Shown here: piece by piece, positions 5,276-13,483 of the stretch
How positions within the stretch are numbered: the first letter of the stretch is position 1
How the letters are laid out: every line of letters starts with the position of its first letter
Assembly: GCA_041745535.1 (NCBI GenBank)
Contig: JBGTIS010000291.1
Span: forward strand, 1 to 15,136
Length of the DNA stretch: 15,136 nt
Direction: 5' to 3'
From: JBGTIS01 sp041745535
GTDB taxonomy: Bacteria > Bacteroidota > Bacteroidia > Cytophagales > Cyclobacteriaceae
The notes under the pieces: model-generated
The model's database searches: none
Told to the model about the DNA's origin: nothing
Seen by the model: the letters and a program-made list of their open reading frames with translations, nothing else
Program-made: the position numbers and the translations under genes

Positions 5276-6966
5276 AGCTTTTCCTCTTCTTTCATATGCG
5301 TTTGAGACTCAATAAAGCTTCCAAACTCATTATACCGCTGGTACAGGGTTTCATAAATTTTTACCTGTTCTGTCTGTGGATGATATTCTTTTTCAAATCC
5401 GTTGCCCATAGCGTTTTTGGCAGTGAGCACATCCGGGTAAATACCGGCAGCAACCGCCGCGTAAATAGCGGCACCCAGTGCAGGAGCCTGCTCTGATACC
5501 GCTACTTTAATAGGCCGATTCAGCACATTGGCCAGCGTTTGCATTACAAAAGTTGATTTTTTGGCTACACCACCAATACCAATTACGGTTTTAATCGGTA
5601 CGCCTTCCGCCTCAAAGCGTTCAATAATTTTTTTTGAGCCAAAACAAATAGATTCTACCAGCGCACGGAAAACATGTGCTGAATCAGTTCCCATACTCAG
5701 CCCCATCATGGCGCCTTTTAGTGCCTGATTCGCATCCGGCGTTCTGCGGCCATTTATCCAATCCAGCGCTACTATGCCGGTTTCTGATGGCGGAATTTGC
5801 TCGGCAGCATCAGATAAAGCCACAATCATCTGATCGTACAATTCTTCCGATAATTTGGTTTTGGTAGGTTCGTCTAACAGGGCAGAAGTTTTTACCATAT
5901 TTTCTATCGGCCAGTAAAGCAGGTTTCTGAACCAGGCCAGTACATCACCAAACCCTGATTGTCCGGCTTCCAGGCCAATCATACCCGGTATTACCGAACC
6001 GTTTACCTGTCCGCATATTCCTTTTACCAAAGTATTGCCCAGGCTTTCTTTTGAAGCAATCATAATGTCGCAGGTAGAGGTGCCCATCACTTTGATCAGC
6101 GCATGTTCTTCAATTTCACCCCCTACAGCTCCGGCATGGGCATCGAACGTGCCTACTGCTACTTTAACACTGGTAGACAGCCCTAACTTTTCTGCCCATT
6201 CGGATGAAAGATTTCCGGCCGCCTGGTCTGAGGTATAAGTTTCATTATACAGGCGGTCGCGTAGGTCGGCCAGCCGGGGGTCCAGTCTGGAAAGAAAATC
6301 TTTGGAGGGCAAACCGTGCCAGCTTTCGTGCCACATGGCTTTATGTCCGGCGGCACAGCGACTTCTTTTGAAGGTGGAAAGTTCGTTGCTGCCCGTAAGC
6401 ACAGAGGTGAGCCAATCGCAGTTTTCCATCCAGGAGTAAGCATTTTTGGCGATGCTTTCGTCGTTCCGGATCGTGTGCAGAATTTTTGCCCAGAACCACT
6501 CCGAAGAGTAAATACCCCCTTCGTATTGGGTGAAATCTATACCACCCCAGGTACGGGCCAGGTGATTAATTTCTTCTGCTTCCTGAATAGAGGTATGGTC
6601 TTTCCATAGAATCACCATAGCATTTGGATTTTCTTCAAAACCAGGAGTGAGTGCCAGGGCAGTCCCCTGTTGGTCTACCGGCATCGGAGACGATCCTGTA
6701 GTATCCACACAGATTCCCTTTATCAATAAAGGATCGATGGCGGATTCTAAAAGCACACCTTTAATAGAAGAAATCAACCCTTCCAGATGATCCAGCGGGT
6801 GCTGACGAAACTGATTGATAGATGCATCGCGGTATTTTCCTTCTTTCCAACGAGGGAACCAGTATACATGGCTGTTCAGGCAATGTCCGGTGCCGGCGTT
6901 TACTAATACCGCCCGTACGGAATCCGTTCCATAATCGAGACCGAGGGTGTAATATTGATTTGCCAT
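5272..6966 (-). CDS. araB: Ribulokinase (FGGY kinase family)
   Basis: A 564-residue AraB that phosphorylates L-ribulose with ATP. The N-terminal phosphate-binding motif LGLDYGTDSVRAVLVNAGTG spans residues 8-27. The presumed catalytic base is Asp275 in VGTFDAHAGAVGG, followed by KVMGTSTCD (292-300). The C-terminal adenosine motif VIGIGGVAKKSTF spans 461-473. An AraB-typical SRCAAGHKAMWHE segment sits at 202-214. It is the first gene of the araBDA operon and diverges from araR across 137 bp that must hold both promoters. It overlaps araD by four bases. A highly charged tail (KEEEKL) ends the protein. Length and motifs are normal. Confidence 0.97.
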   Translation of the reverse strand: MANQYYTLGLDYGTDSVRAVLVNAGTGHCLNSHVYWFPRWKEGKYRDASINQFRQHPLDHLEGLISSIKGVLLESAIDPLLIKGICVDTTGSSPMPVDQQGTALALTPGFEENPNAMVILWKDHTSIQEAEEINHLARTWGGIDFTQYEGGIYSSEWFWAKILHTIRNDESIAKNAYSWMENCDWLTSVLTGSNELSTFKRSRCAAGHKAMWHESWHGLPSKDFLSRLDPRLADLRDRLYNETYTSDQAAGNLSSEWAEKLGLSTSVKVAVGTFDAHAGAVGGEIEEHALIKVMGTSTCDIMIASKESLGNTLVKGICGQVNGSVIPGMIGLEAGQSGFGDVLAWFRNLLYWPIENMVKTSALLDEPTKTKLSEELYDQMIVALSDAAEQIPPSETGIVALDWINGRRTPDANQALKGAMMGLSMGTDSAHVFRALVESICFGSKKIIERFEAEGVPIKTVIGIGGVAKKSTFVMQTLANVLNRPIKVAVSEQAPALGAAIYAAVAAGIYPDVLTAKNAMGNGFEKEYHPQTEQVKIYETLYQRYNEFGSFIESQTHMKEEEKL

Positions 6967-6982
6967 TTTTTTAGGGTTATAT

Positions 6983-7052
6983 GTGTATTATTTACACTTA
7001 TTTAAACTCTAAATATTGTACTTATTTTTTTATATTCCAAATTGTTTATACA
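6983..7052. promoter_or_regulatory. Divergent araB/araR control region with candidate AraR operators
   Basis: The 137-bp A/T-rich gap holds two small dyads: GTGTA-N5-TACAC at 6983-6997, 17 bp from the araB start, and TGTTTATACA at 7043-7052. Either could be an AraR operator, since NrtR-type regulators bind such symmetric sites and this gap separates the regulator from its operon. I could not match either to a published AraR matrix from memory, and I see no clean TAnnTTTG element on either strand. Confidence 0.35.
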
Positions 7053-7103
7053 TTTTTGGTTATCCTACTGAAAATCATTAAAAATTATTTTTGGGAAAAA
7101 GAT

Positions 7104-7793
7104 ATGAGCCCGTTTTATCAAGCCTTTGAGAAGGTATATATCGCGATTGATTGTATAATTTTTGGTTTTGGCGAGGGCCAGTTAAAGGTACTAACGATAA
7201 GAAGGGATTTTGAACCTGAACTAGGCAAGCTTTCGCTGCCGGGTGGTTTTTTAAAGCCGGAAGAAAACCTGCACGAAGCTGCCAAACACATACTGGAAAA
7301 TTTGACCGGATTAAGAAATATTTACATGGAGCAACTGCATGCTTTTGGTGAATTAAGCAGGGATCCGGCCGACAGAGTTATTTCTGTAGCATATTATGCG
7401 CTCATAAAAATAGACCAGGAACTGGAGGAGTTGGATCGTGCCCATGATGCCCGTTGGTTTCCTGTTGCCGAAATGCCAAAACTGATTTTTGACCACGACC
7501 AGATGGTGAAAAAAGCTTTTGATATGCTGAAATTAAAGGCCAAATACCAACCTATTGGTTTTGAACTGCTTCCTGAAAAGTTTACCATTCCGCAGCTTCA
7601 AACGCTTTATGAGAGTATCAACCAGGTGCGTTACGACCGCAGAAATTTTAGCAAAAAAATACATGCGATGCAGCTTTTACAGAAGTTAGGTGAGAAACAG
7701 AAAGATACTTCTAAAAAAGGGGCTTATCTGTACCAGTTCGACCGGTTACGGTACGATGAATTAAAAAAGAAAGGGTATAATTTCGAGCTGTAA
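7104..7793 (+). CDS. araR: AraR-like Nudix/winged-helix transcriptional regulator of arabinose use
   Basis: A 229-residue protein from the ATG at 7104, preceded by GGGAAAAAGAT. A frame open back to 6981 adds 41 hydrophobic residues that merely translate intergenic DNA. Residues 8-145 form a Nudix-like domain, and 148-229 form an NrtR-type winged helix (FELLPEKFTIPQLQTLYESI, then DRRNFSKKIHAM). The Nudix box at 48-70 (GFLKPEENLHEAAKHILENL, then TGL) has lost the catalytic REUxEE core, reading HILENL, so it should sense a ligand rather than hydrolyse one. Bacteroidetes AraR proteins of this architecture repress arabinose genes and release DNA when bound to L-arabinose. Its divergent position beside araBDA strongly supports the same role here. 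Confidence 0.9.
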   Translation: MSPFYQAFEKVYIAIDCIIFGFGEGQLKVLTIRRDFEPELGKLSLPGGFLKPEENLHEAAKHILENLTGLRNIYMEQLHAFGELSRDPADRVISVAYYALIKIDQELEELDRAHDARWFPVAEMPKLIFDHDQMVKKAFDMLKLKAKYQPIGFELLPEKFTIPQLQTLYESINQVRYDRRNFSKKIHAMQLLQKLGEKQKDTSKKGAYLYQFDRLRYDELKKKGYNFEL

Positions 7794-7809
7794 TGGAATA
7801 TATTTTCTC

Positions 7810-7838
7810 AAAAAAAGGTATAATAGCCTTCTTTTTTT
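7810..7838 (+). terminator. Candidate terminator downstream of araR
   Basis: A run of A's followed by AAGG, an 8-nt loop and CCTT, then C and seven T's. The A-run can pair with the T-run around one bulged C, giving an A-tract/T-tract hairpin about 20 bp after the araR stop. The G-C content of the stem is low. Confidence 0.45.
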
Positions 7839-7907
7839 AATTTTAGTAAATAATTGACTTTGCTATATTGAATATCTCTTAGTTGTATTGATGCTTATCT
7901 AACCCTT

Positions 7908-10900
7908 ATGAAAAAATTGAATCCTATTATTTCTCTCCTTTCCCGCAAAAGTTTTTTTAGGCAAATCGCTTCATTACATTTTGTCTGGTTTATAATCTGC
8001 CTGCTCCTGCTTTTGGCCTGTCACCCCGAACCAGAGCAAAAAGAAGAAGTTCAACTTACTGAAGAAGAACAACATTTACCGGAAAATGCTCTGGTAGGTT
8101 TAGAAGTAGCCAATGATCTGAAACTGACTTTGTTTGCTTCCGAACCTATGCTTACCAACCCTACCAATATGGATATTGATGCCAAGGGAAGAATCTGGGT
8201 ATGCGAGGCATATAATTACCGCCCGGAACTGAATCCTAATAATCCAAAGCGAGACGAAGGCGACCGGATTTTGGTTCTGGAAGATACCGACGGTGATGGC
8301 AAAGCCGATAGCCAAAAAGTTTTTTATCAGGGTACCGACATTAACGCGGCTTTGGGAATAGCTGTTTTGGGTAATAAAGTATATGTGTCGGTAAGTCCGG
8401 ACGTATTTGTGTTTACCGATGAAGATGGCGACGACAAAGCCGACAAAAAAGAAATTTTGTTTTCAGGAATTGCCGGCGAACAGCACGACCATGCCGTACA
8501 TGCATTCGTTTTCGGTCCTGATGGTAAATTATATTTTAACTTTGGTAATGCCGGTGAACAATTAAAAGATGCCAACGGCAAACAAGTGATTGATATCCAT
8601 GGTAATCCGGTTACCAACGAAGGCAAACCTTTCCGCGAAGGTATGGTATTCCGGTGCAATCCCGATGGCTCGGAAGTTGAGGTGCTGGGCAATAACTTTC
8701 GTAATAACTACGAAGTGGCAGTAGATTCTTACGGTACCCTGTGGCAATCGGATAACGATGATGACGGCAACCGGGGCGTTCGGATTAATTATGTAATGGA
8801 ATACGGCAATTATGGGTATACCGATGAAATGACCGGAGCCGGATGGCGTGCCCGCCGTACCAACATGGAATCGGAAATCCCGAAACGCCACTGGCATTTG
8901 AACGACCCTGGTGTGGTGCCAAACCTGTTACAAACTGGCGCCGGATCGCCCACCGGTATGGTGTTGTACGAAGGAGAATTGCTGCCTGAAAGATTTCGTA
9001 ACCAGATGATCCACTCCGACGCGGGGCCTAACGTGGTAAGGGCTTATCCGGTAAAAGAAGATGGTGCCGGTTACTCGGCTTCTATTGATAATATTGTAGA
9101 GGGCAAAGATCAGTGGTTTCGCCCATCTGATGTGTGTGTGGCTCCTGATGGTTCTCTGTTCATTGCCGACTGGTACGATCCCGGAGTTGGGGGGCATCAG
9201 ATGGGCGATCAGGAAAGGGGCAGAATTTATCGGGTAGCGCCTGCCGATTCAGACTACAAAGTTACCAAACCCGATTTTTCTACCCCTGAAAAGGCGGTTG
9301 AGGCACTGAAAAGTCCGAATATGGCGACACGTTACTTAGCCTGGAGCAAACTGGCCGAGTGGGGCAACGACACAAAAAGCGCCCTGGAAAAGCTGTATCA
9401 GTCGGAAAATCCGCGGATGCGGGCCCGTGCTTTGTGGCTATTGGCAAAACTTGACACCCAATACATTGAAGAAGCACTAAAAGACCAGCATGCCGATATC
9501 CGGATTACCGCCATTCGTGCCGCAAGAGCACATGATATGGAACTGGCCCAATTGTTACAACCCATGGTAGACGATGAGTCGGCGCAGGTAAGAAGGGAGA
9601 TTGCCATTGCCCTGCGCTATATGAAATCGCCTGAAGCACCTGCCCTATGGGCTGCCCTGGCCGACCGGTACGACGGAAAAGATCGCTGGTATCTGGAAGC
9701 TTTGGGCATTGGTTCCGACCTTCGAGCTGATGCGTATTTTGATGCCTGGTTAAAAAATAAGGAAAATCCTGTTGGCGATAAGGCTTCCCGAGACATCATC
9801 TGGCGGACCCGGGCAAAAGCCGCATTGCCACTGATGGCTGAAATTATACAGTCGACCCAATCGGAAGCCGATTCTACCGAAATGTATCGGTTTTTCCGTG
9901 CCTATGATTTTCACCAGGAAGGGGAAAAACAAAAAGTGCTGACCAATTTGCTAAAAGGTAACAATCCGCAGCAGTCGAAAATAGACATATTGGCGTTTAA
10001 GCATATGGATAAAAATCAGTTGGCTAAAAATTCCTCCTTAAAACCTTACTTCGAAAAAGCCCTGGCCTCAGCGGCAGGTACCCAGGATTACCTGGACCTG
10101 ATAAAAACATATGAATTAAGAAATAAAAGTAAAGAGTTGTTACAACTTGCCCGTGAAAATCTGGAAAACAGTCTGGGTACTGAAGCGCTGAAACTTGCGC
10201 TGGAAATGGGTGCTGAAAAATCTGTATTAACCATGCTGCAACAAGGAACAGAGGCCGATAAAATAGCCCTGGTAGATGCCTTGGGTAAAGCTAATACCGA
10301 TGAATCCATGAATATTCTGAATCCGATTATAACCGACAGCACGCGTGAGCGGAAAATACGAGAAACGGCCATCGCGGCGCTGGGTAGCAGTGGATGGGGA
10401 GGCGAAAACCGGTTGCTGGACATGGTAAAAGAAGGAAAAATATCCAAAGATCTGGAACCTGCCGCCGCCGATGTATTGGGCAGAGCGTACCGGGAAAGTA
10501 TCAGGGAAGAAGCCGGGTTATATTTGGATATTCCCGGCCAGACAGCCAGCAAGGAATTACCGCCGATTAGTCAACTGGTGGCGCAAACAGGAGATGTGCG
10601 GAATGGTGAGAAAATTTTTACAACCAAAAGTTGTAGTACCTGCCATCAGGTTAACGGTGAGGGTGTTAATTTCGGGCCTGATCTTTCGGAAATAGGAAAT
10701 AAGCTATCGGCGGGAGCCATGTATGTAGCTATTCTGTACCCCAGCAAGGGCATCAGTTTTGGGTACGAAGGTTACCACATCCGGTTAAATGACGGATCGG
10801 AGGAAATAGGATATATCGCCAGCGAAACAGAAGATGAATTGCAATTGAAGAAAATGGGGGGTGTTACCAGCACCATTCGTAAAGCTGACATTAAATCAAA

Positions 10901-11021
10901 GGAAGAATTGGAAAATTCTTTAATGACGGCCAATTTGGGTCAGATGATGACCGAACAGGAATTGGTGGATCTGGTAGGCTACCTTAGCTCATTGAAATCA
11001 GCAGCGACGGCTGCTAAATAG
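7908..11021 (+). CDS. Propeller-HEAT-cytochrome c lipoprotein (PVC-type haem-binding dehydrogenase-like)
   Basis: A 1037-residue exported lipoprotein: hydrophobic signal at about 22-37 with lipobox LLAC and acylated Cys38. Residues 65-445 form a sorbosone/glucose-dehydrogenase-like beta-propeller. It carries acidic calcium-loop motifs DTDGDGKAD (126-134), DEDGDDKAD (171-179) and DNDDDG (282-287), and repeated PDGxLYF/LFIAD strands. Residues about 465-870 are helical HEAT-like repeats. A C-terminal class I cytochrome c domain carries CSTCH (Cys909, Cys912, His913) and Met residues near the end as possible sixth ligand. The architecture matches the membrane-bound dehydrogenase/haem-binding families common in Planctomycetes and Bacteroidetes. 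Substrate is unknown; periplasmic electron transfer from a sugar or alcohol is inference. It lies 114 bp after araR but behind a terminator-like hairpin, so operon membership is doubtful. Confidence 0.88.
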   Translation: MKKLNPIISLLSRKSFFRQIASLHFVWFIICLLLLLACHPEPEQKEEVQLTEEEQHLPENALVGLEVANDLKLTLFASEPMLTNPTNMDIDAKGRIWVCEAYNYRPELNPNNPKRDEGDRILVLEDTDGDGKADSQKVFYQGTDINAALGIAVLGNKVYVSVSPDVFVFTDEDGDDKADKKEILFSGIAGEQHDHAVHAFVFGPDGKLYFNFGNAGEQLKDANGKQVIDIHGNPVTNEGKPFREGMVFRCNPDGSEVEVLGNNFRNNYEVAVDSYGTLWQSDNDDDGNRGVRINYVMEYGNYGYTDEMTGAGWRARRTNMESEIPKRHWHLNDPGVVPNLLQTGAGSPTGMVLYEGELLPERFRNQMIHSDAGPNVVRAYPVKEDGAGYSASIDNIVEGKDQWFRPSDVCVAPDGSLFIADWYDPGVGGHQMGDQERGRIYRVAPADSDYKVTKPDFSTPEKAVEALKSPNMATRYLAWSKLAEWGNDTKSALEKLYQSENPRMRARALWLLAKLDTQYIEEALKDQHADIRITAIRAARAHDMELAQLLQPMVDDESAQVRREIAIALRYMKSPEAPALWAALADRYDGKDRWYLEALGIGSDLRADAYFDAWLKNKENPVGDKASRDIIWRTRAKAALPLMAEIIQSTQSEADSTEMYRFFRAYDFHQEGEKQKVLTNLLKGNNPQQSKIDILAFKHMDKNQLAKNSSLKPYFEKALASAAGTQDYLDLIKTYELRNKSKELLQLARENLENSLGTEALKLALEMGAEKSVLTMLQQGTEADKIALVDALGKANTDESMNILNPIITDSTRERKIRETAIAALGSSGWGGENRLLDMVKEGKISKDLEPAAADVLGRAYRESIREEAGLYLDIPGQTASKELPPISQLVAQTGDVRNGEKIFTTKSCSTCHQVNGEGVNFGPDLSEIGNKLSAGAMYVAILYPSKGISFGYEGYHIRLNDGSEEIGYIASETEDELQLKKMGGVTSTIRKADIKSKEELENSLMTANLGQMMTEQELVDLVGYLSSLKSAATAAK

Positions 11022-11038
11022 TAATTTAAAATAAACGC

Positions 11039-11064
11039 CCGTGCTGCCGGTTAAAGCAGCACGG
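11039..11064 (+). terminator. Hairpin after the cytochrome lipoprotein gene
   Basis: A perfect 9-bp G-C-rich stem, CCGTGCTGC (11039-11047) and GCAGCACGG (11056-11064), with an 8-nt loop, starts 17 bp after the stop codon. Only TGTTAT follows, not a proper T-tract, so it may be a weak terminator or a 3'-end-stabilising hairpin. Confidence 0.55.
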
Positions 11065-11105
11065 TGTTATACACAAACTACTAGGTGCTTATAATATCAG
11101 ACCTA

Positions 11106-11264
11106 TCAAGCCTGATGTGGATTTCTCTTGATAAACTGTCCGTTATCAATAAAAAGCTCATTATTGGTATCAAACAATGAGTTTTCGATTTTGATCCAGT
11201 TGATGAATAAAGTTCTCATGCTGGATTCTAACACAAATTTCATCACATTCTTTGTTGTGTTCAT
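11106..11264 (-). CDS. Possible 52-residue small protein
   Basis: An ATG at 11264 opens a 52-codon frame: MNTTKNVMKFVLESSMRTLF, INWIKIENSLFDTNNELF, IDNGQFIKRNPHQA. It has ordinary codon use, an AGG seven bases before the ATG (AACAGGCAACC), and a basic/amphipathic N-terminal half. It has no hydrophobic membrane segment and no recognised domain. It sits alone between two terminator-like hairpins on the minus strand, downstream of the beta-barrel gene. It could be a real small gene or a chance frame in a 390-bp gap. Confidence 0.35.
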   Translation of the reverse strand: MNTTKNVMKFVLESSMRTLFINWIKIENSLFDTNNELFIDNGQFIKRNPHQA

Positions 11265-11295
11265 GGTTGCCTGTTTTATTAAATGTTAAAAATAT

Positions 11296-11327
11296 GGCTA
11301 CTAATTATAATTCATCAGTTAGTAGCC
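11296..11327 (-). terminator. Terminator of the outer-membrane protein gene
   Basis: A perfect 9-bp inverted repeat, GGCTACTAA (11296-11304) and TTAGTAGCC (11319-11327), with a 14-nt loop. On the minus strand the stem is followed by ATATTTTT, as in an intrinsic terminator, about 85 bp after the stop of the beta-barrel gene. Confidence 0.6.
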
Positions 11328-11411
11328 GGTAAATAAAAATTGTAACTCATTTTTTGGGAGAATATTTCTTTTTCAGTAAAAAAATAACTGAAAATGCTGT
11401 TTTTTTTTCGG

Positions 11412-12236
11412 TTACCGGACATAAGTAGGGCAATTGAGCCTGTCGCCACCCAAAATAAATCGGTAACTTACCAAAATATTCAGTTGGGCACTGCCCGTAT
11501 ACACATCGGTTGCTTCGGTGCCAGCAAGCACATATTTACCCTTTCCATAAAAGTAAGTGAACTGTGCGCCCACACCAAAATTTTTGATCCGGTAAATAGC
11601 ACCTGCGCCTGCCATAATACCTACCCCGCCATCTGACTGAAACCGGTTCTCATTGGCAGTCTGGCTGCCGTTACGTTCGTCGGTCAAACCTGCCGTCCAG
11701 CCCATTATGCCTGCCAGTCCGTTTAATTCCAGCGCTTTTGGAATAAAATAAAACAAAGGAGAAAAATTATATTTGGCATAAACCGGTATATAATTGGGCC
11801 GCAAATACACATCTTCCTGCACATAACGGGCGCCTGTATTTACGGCAATACCAAAACTAAGTGGATTGGCCGTGTTTCCATATTCCGCGAAAAAGTGAAA
11901 TGGTAACCCGGCATTTTCCAAACCGGCCTGGTCTGACTGGTGCCAGATACCTACTCCCGCGCCTATTTCTATGTACTTAAAGCCCGGTGCACGGCGCGGA
12001 TTATAGCCAGATTTTACGTTCTCTTCCAAAAAATATTCCTCGGAAAAAGAATAGCCAAAAACTTTACTGGCCTGCAAGCCAGGCTTTAATCCGGAACCTG
12101 ATTTTGCAATGCGCTCAGTTTTTTCAGGGAAATCATATCCATAACCCTTTATTGTAAACAACAAAGAAGAAAGAAAGAAAAACCACAAAAATGAATGGGC
12201 TAATCGCAAAAATGTTTTCCTTAAATACATATTCAT
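11412..12236 (-). CDS. Secreted outer-membrane beta-barrel protein, family not identified
   Basis: 274 residues with an N-terminal hydrophobic signal (about residues 9-31) that probably directs export, although a clean cleavage site is not obvious. From residue about 85 the sequence alternates hydrophobic and polar residues in Gly/aromatic-rich strands (KYIEIGAGVGIWHQ, FHFFAEYG, SFGIAVNTGARYV, IYRIKNFGVGAQFTYFYG, LNILVSYRF). This is the pattern of a small eight- to ten-stranded beta-barrel. Unusually, 14 residues (ILGGDRLNCPTYVR) follow the last strand, whereas barrels commonly end on an aromatic such as this YRF. It is probably a monocistronic gene with its own terminator. Specific function cannot be assigned. 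Confidence 0.7.
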   Translation of the reverse strand: MNMYLRKTFLRLAHSFLWFFFLSSLLFTIKGYGYDFPEKTERIAKSGSGLKPGLQASKVFGYSFSEEYFLEENVKSGYNPRRAPGFKYIEIGAGVGIWHQSDQAGLENAGLPFHFFAEYGNTANPLSFGIAVNTGARYVQEDVYLRPNYIPVYAKYNFSPLFYFIPKALELNGLAGIMGWTAGLTDERNGSQTANENRFQSDGGVGIMAGAGAIYRIKNFGVGAQFTYFYGKGKYVLAGTEATDVYTGSAQLNILVSYRFILGGDRLNCPTYVR

Positions 12237-12448
12237 ATCCAGTGCTGTTTAGCAATATATAAAATTCATGCCATCTACAGTTATATCGTAGTAAAGCGCA
12301 AAATCTTATATTTTGAAGTCAATTTTTTCAAAATGATAATTCAAAATAAGAAAAATTTTATACTTGGATTAAAATTTAAGATGAGCATAAACCGAAATTC
12401 GCGCCCTGTATGCTTTATTTTAGCAGCTTTAAGTTTATTGGATTTACT
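12237..12448. promoter_or_regulatory. Divergent intergenic region with three ATTTTGAA/TTCAAAAT copies
   Basis: The 212-bp gap between the divergent beta-barrel and DUF423 genes holds ATTTTGAA at 12310-12317 and its reverse complement TTCAAAAT at 12327-12334 and again at 12340-12347. They may be regulator sites, but the DNA is very A/T-rich and the words are short. No exact TAnnTTTG element is seen on either strand. Confidence 0.2.
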
Positions 12449-12829
12449 ATGCAGAAATTTATTTTACTGGCCGGCTCGGTGCTGGGGGCATTATCGGTAA
12501 TGATTGGGGCCTTTGGTGCCCATGCTTTAAAAAATATGCTGGAAACACAGGGCAGGCTGGATACTTTTGAAACGGCTGTCAAATACCAGTTTTATCATAC
12601 CCTGGGCATGTTGCTTATCGGCTTGCTGATGTACCAGATTCAGGACAAGCTGTTAGGATATGCCGGAATATCGATGCTGGCCGGGGTTATTATTTTTTCA
12701 GGGTCGCTTTATGTATTATGCCTGAGCGGTATCCGCTGGATGGGAGCCATTACCCCTTTTGGAGGTTTGTTCATGATTGTGGGCTGGGTGCTGTTATTTA
12801 TAGCGATTTACAAATCCGGATTGCGATAA
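12449..12829 (+). CDS. DUF423 family small membrane protein
   Basis: A 126-residue integral membrane protein with four predicted helices (about 3-24, 48-64, 70-92 and 97-120). It has the DUF423 signatures MIGAFGAHALK (18-28), FETAVKYQFYHTLG (40-53), IIFSGSLYVLCLSG (81-94) and ITPFGGLFMIVGW (101-113). The ATG at 12449 is preferred over one at 12410, because homologues start just before this first helix. Molecular function is unknown for the family. It is convergent with recR, with only 4 bp between the stop codons, so the two transcripts probably overlap at their 3' ends. Confidence 0.9.
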   Translation: MQKFILLAGSVLGALSVMIGAFGAHALKNMLETQGRLDTFETAVKYQFYHTLGMLLIGLLMYQIQDKLLGYAGISMLAGVIIFSGSLYVLCLSGIRWMGAITPFGGLFMIVGWVLLFIAIYKSGLR

Positions 12830-12833
12830 TTTG

Positions 12834-13445
12834 TTAATATTCGTATGCTTTGCGGGTGATGATACTTCTGCCCAGGGTAATCTCATCAGCATATTCCAGC
12901 TCGCTGCCAATAGGGATGCCTCGGGCTATGGTGCTGATTTTTATGTTAAACTCCTTTAGCTTTTTCGTAATAAAAAAAGCAGTGGTGTCGCCTTCCATAG
13001 TAGCACTGAGCGCCAGAATAATTTCCTGTACTTCCGAACCGGGCTCGCTTACCCTGAGAATGAGCGATTCAATGTGCAAATCGCTGGGGCCAATGCCTTC
13101 AATGGGTGAGATTACGCCGCCCAGCACATGATACAGGCCCCGGTATTGCGAGGTGTTTTCAATAGCCAGCAAATTGGTAGCGGTTTCTATTACGCAAATA
13201 ATGGAGCGATCGCGCTTTTTGCTGGAGCAAAGCGCACAAAGGGGCGCATCAGCTATGTTATGGCACTGCTGGCAGTACTGCGTTTTGGTACGCAGGTTTA
13301 CCAATGATTCTGACAAAGAATGGGTACTCTTTTCATCTTCCTTTAGCAAATGCAAGGCTAGCCGCAAGGCTGTTTTTTTTCCTATTCCCGGAAGTTTCGA
13401 AATTTCGTTTACTGCGTCTTCAACAAGCCTGGAGGGATATTCCAT
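12834..13445 (-). CDS. recR: Recombination mediator protein RecR
   Basis: A 203-residue RecR of standard length. It has an N-terminal helix-hairpin-helix (SKLPGIGKKTALRLALHLL, residues 16-34). A Cys4 zinc finger uses Cys58, Cys61, Cys70 and Cys73 (YCQQCHNIADAPLCALCSS). A Toprim domain begins at about 82 (IICVIETATNLLAIENT) and runs through YRGLYHVLGG, and the C-terminal segment includes IARGIPIGSELEYADEITL. RecR works with RecF/RecO to load RecA at single-stranded gaps. The start lies 38 bp after the clpS stop on the same strand, so clpS-recR is probably one transcript. Confidence 0.97.
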   Translation of the reverse strand: MEYPSRLVEDAVNEISKLPGIGKKTALRLALHLLKEDEKSTHSLSESLVNLRTKTQYCQQCHNIADAPLCALCSSKKRDRSIICVIETATNLLAIENTSQYRGLYHVLGGVISPIEGIGPSDLHIESLILRVSEPGSEVQEIILALSATMEGDTTAFFITKKLKEFNIKISTIARGIPIGSELEYADEITLGRSIITRKAYEY

Positions 13446-13483
13446 AAGAACAAAGAGAAAGGTGGTTTTTTAACTAATTAAAA

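Larger units (their letters stand above)
11022..11411. other. 390-bp region between the lipoprotein and beta-barrel genes
   Basis: This region contains a hairpin for each flanking gene and one small minus-strand reading frame (11106-11264), each listed separately. No other coding frame, RNA gene or repeat is recognised. A T-run at 11400-11408 lies immediately before the beta-barrel gene's 3' end. Confidence 0.5.

Noticed and set aside
6981..7103. N-terminal extension of AraR by 41 residues
   Set aside because: It is hydrophobic low-complexity text from the A/T-rich divergent promoter region, while the Nudix domain begins normally after the ATG at 7104.
8100..10552. Several minus-strand open frames opposite the 1037-residue lipoprotein
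   Set aside because: They are antisense shadows of a clear multi-domain coding sequence with a lipobox and CxxCH. None has a sensible start context.
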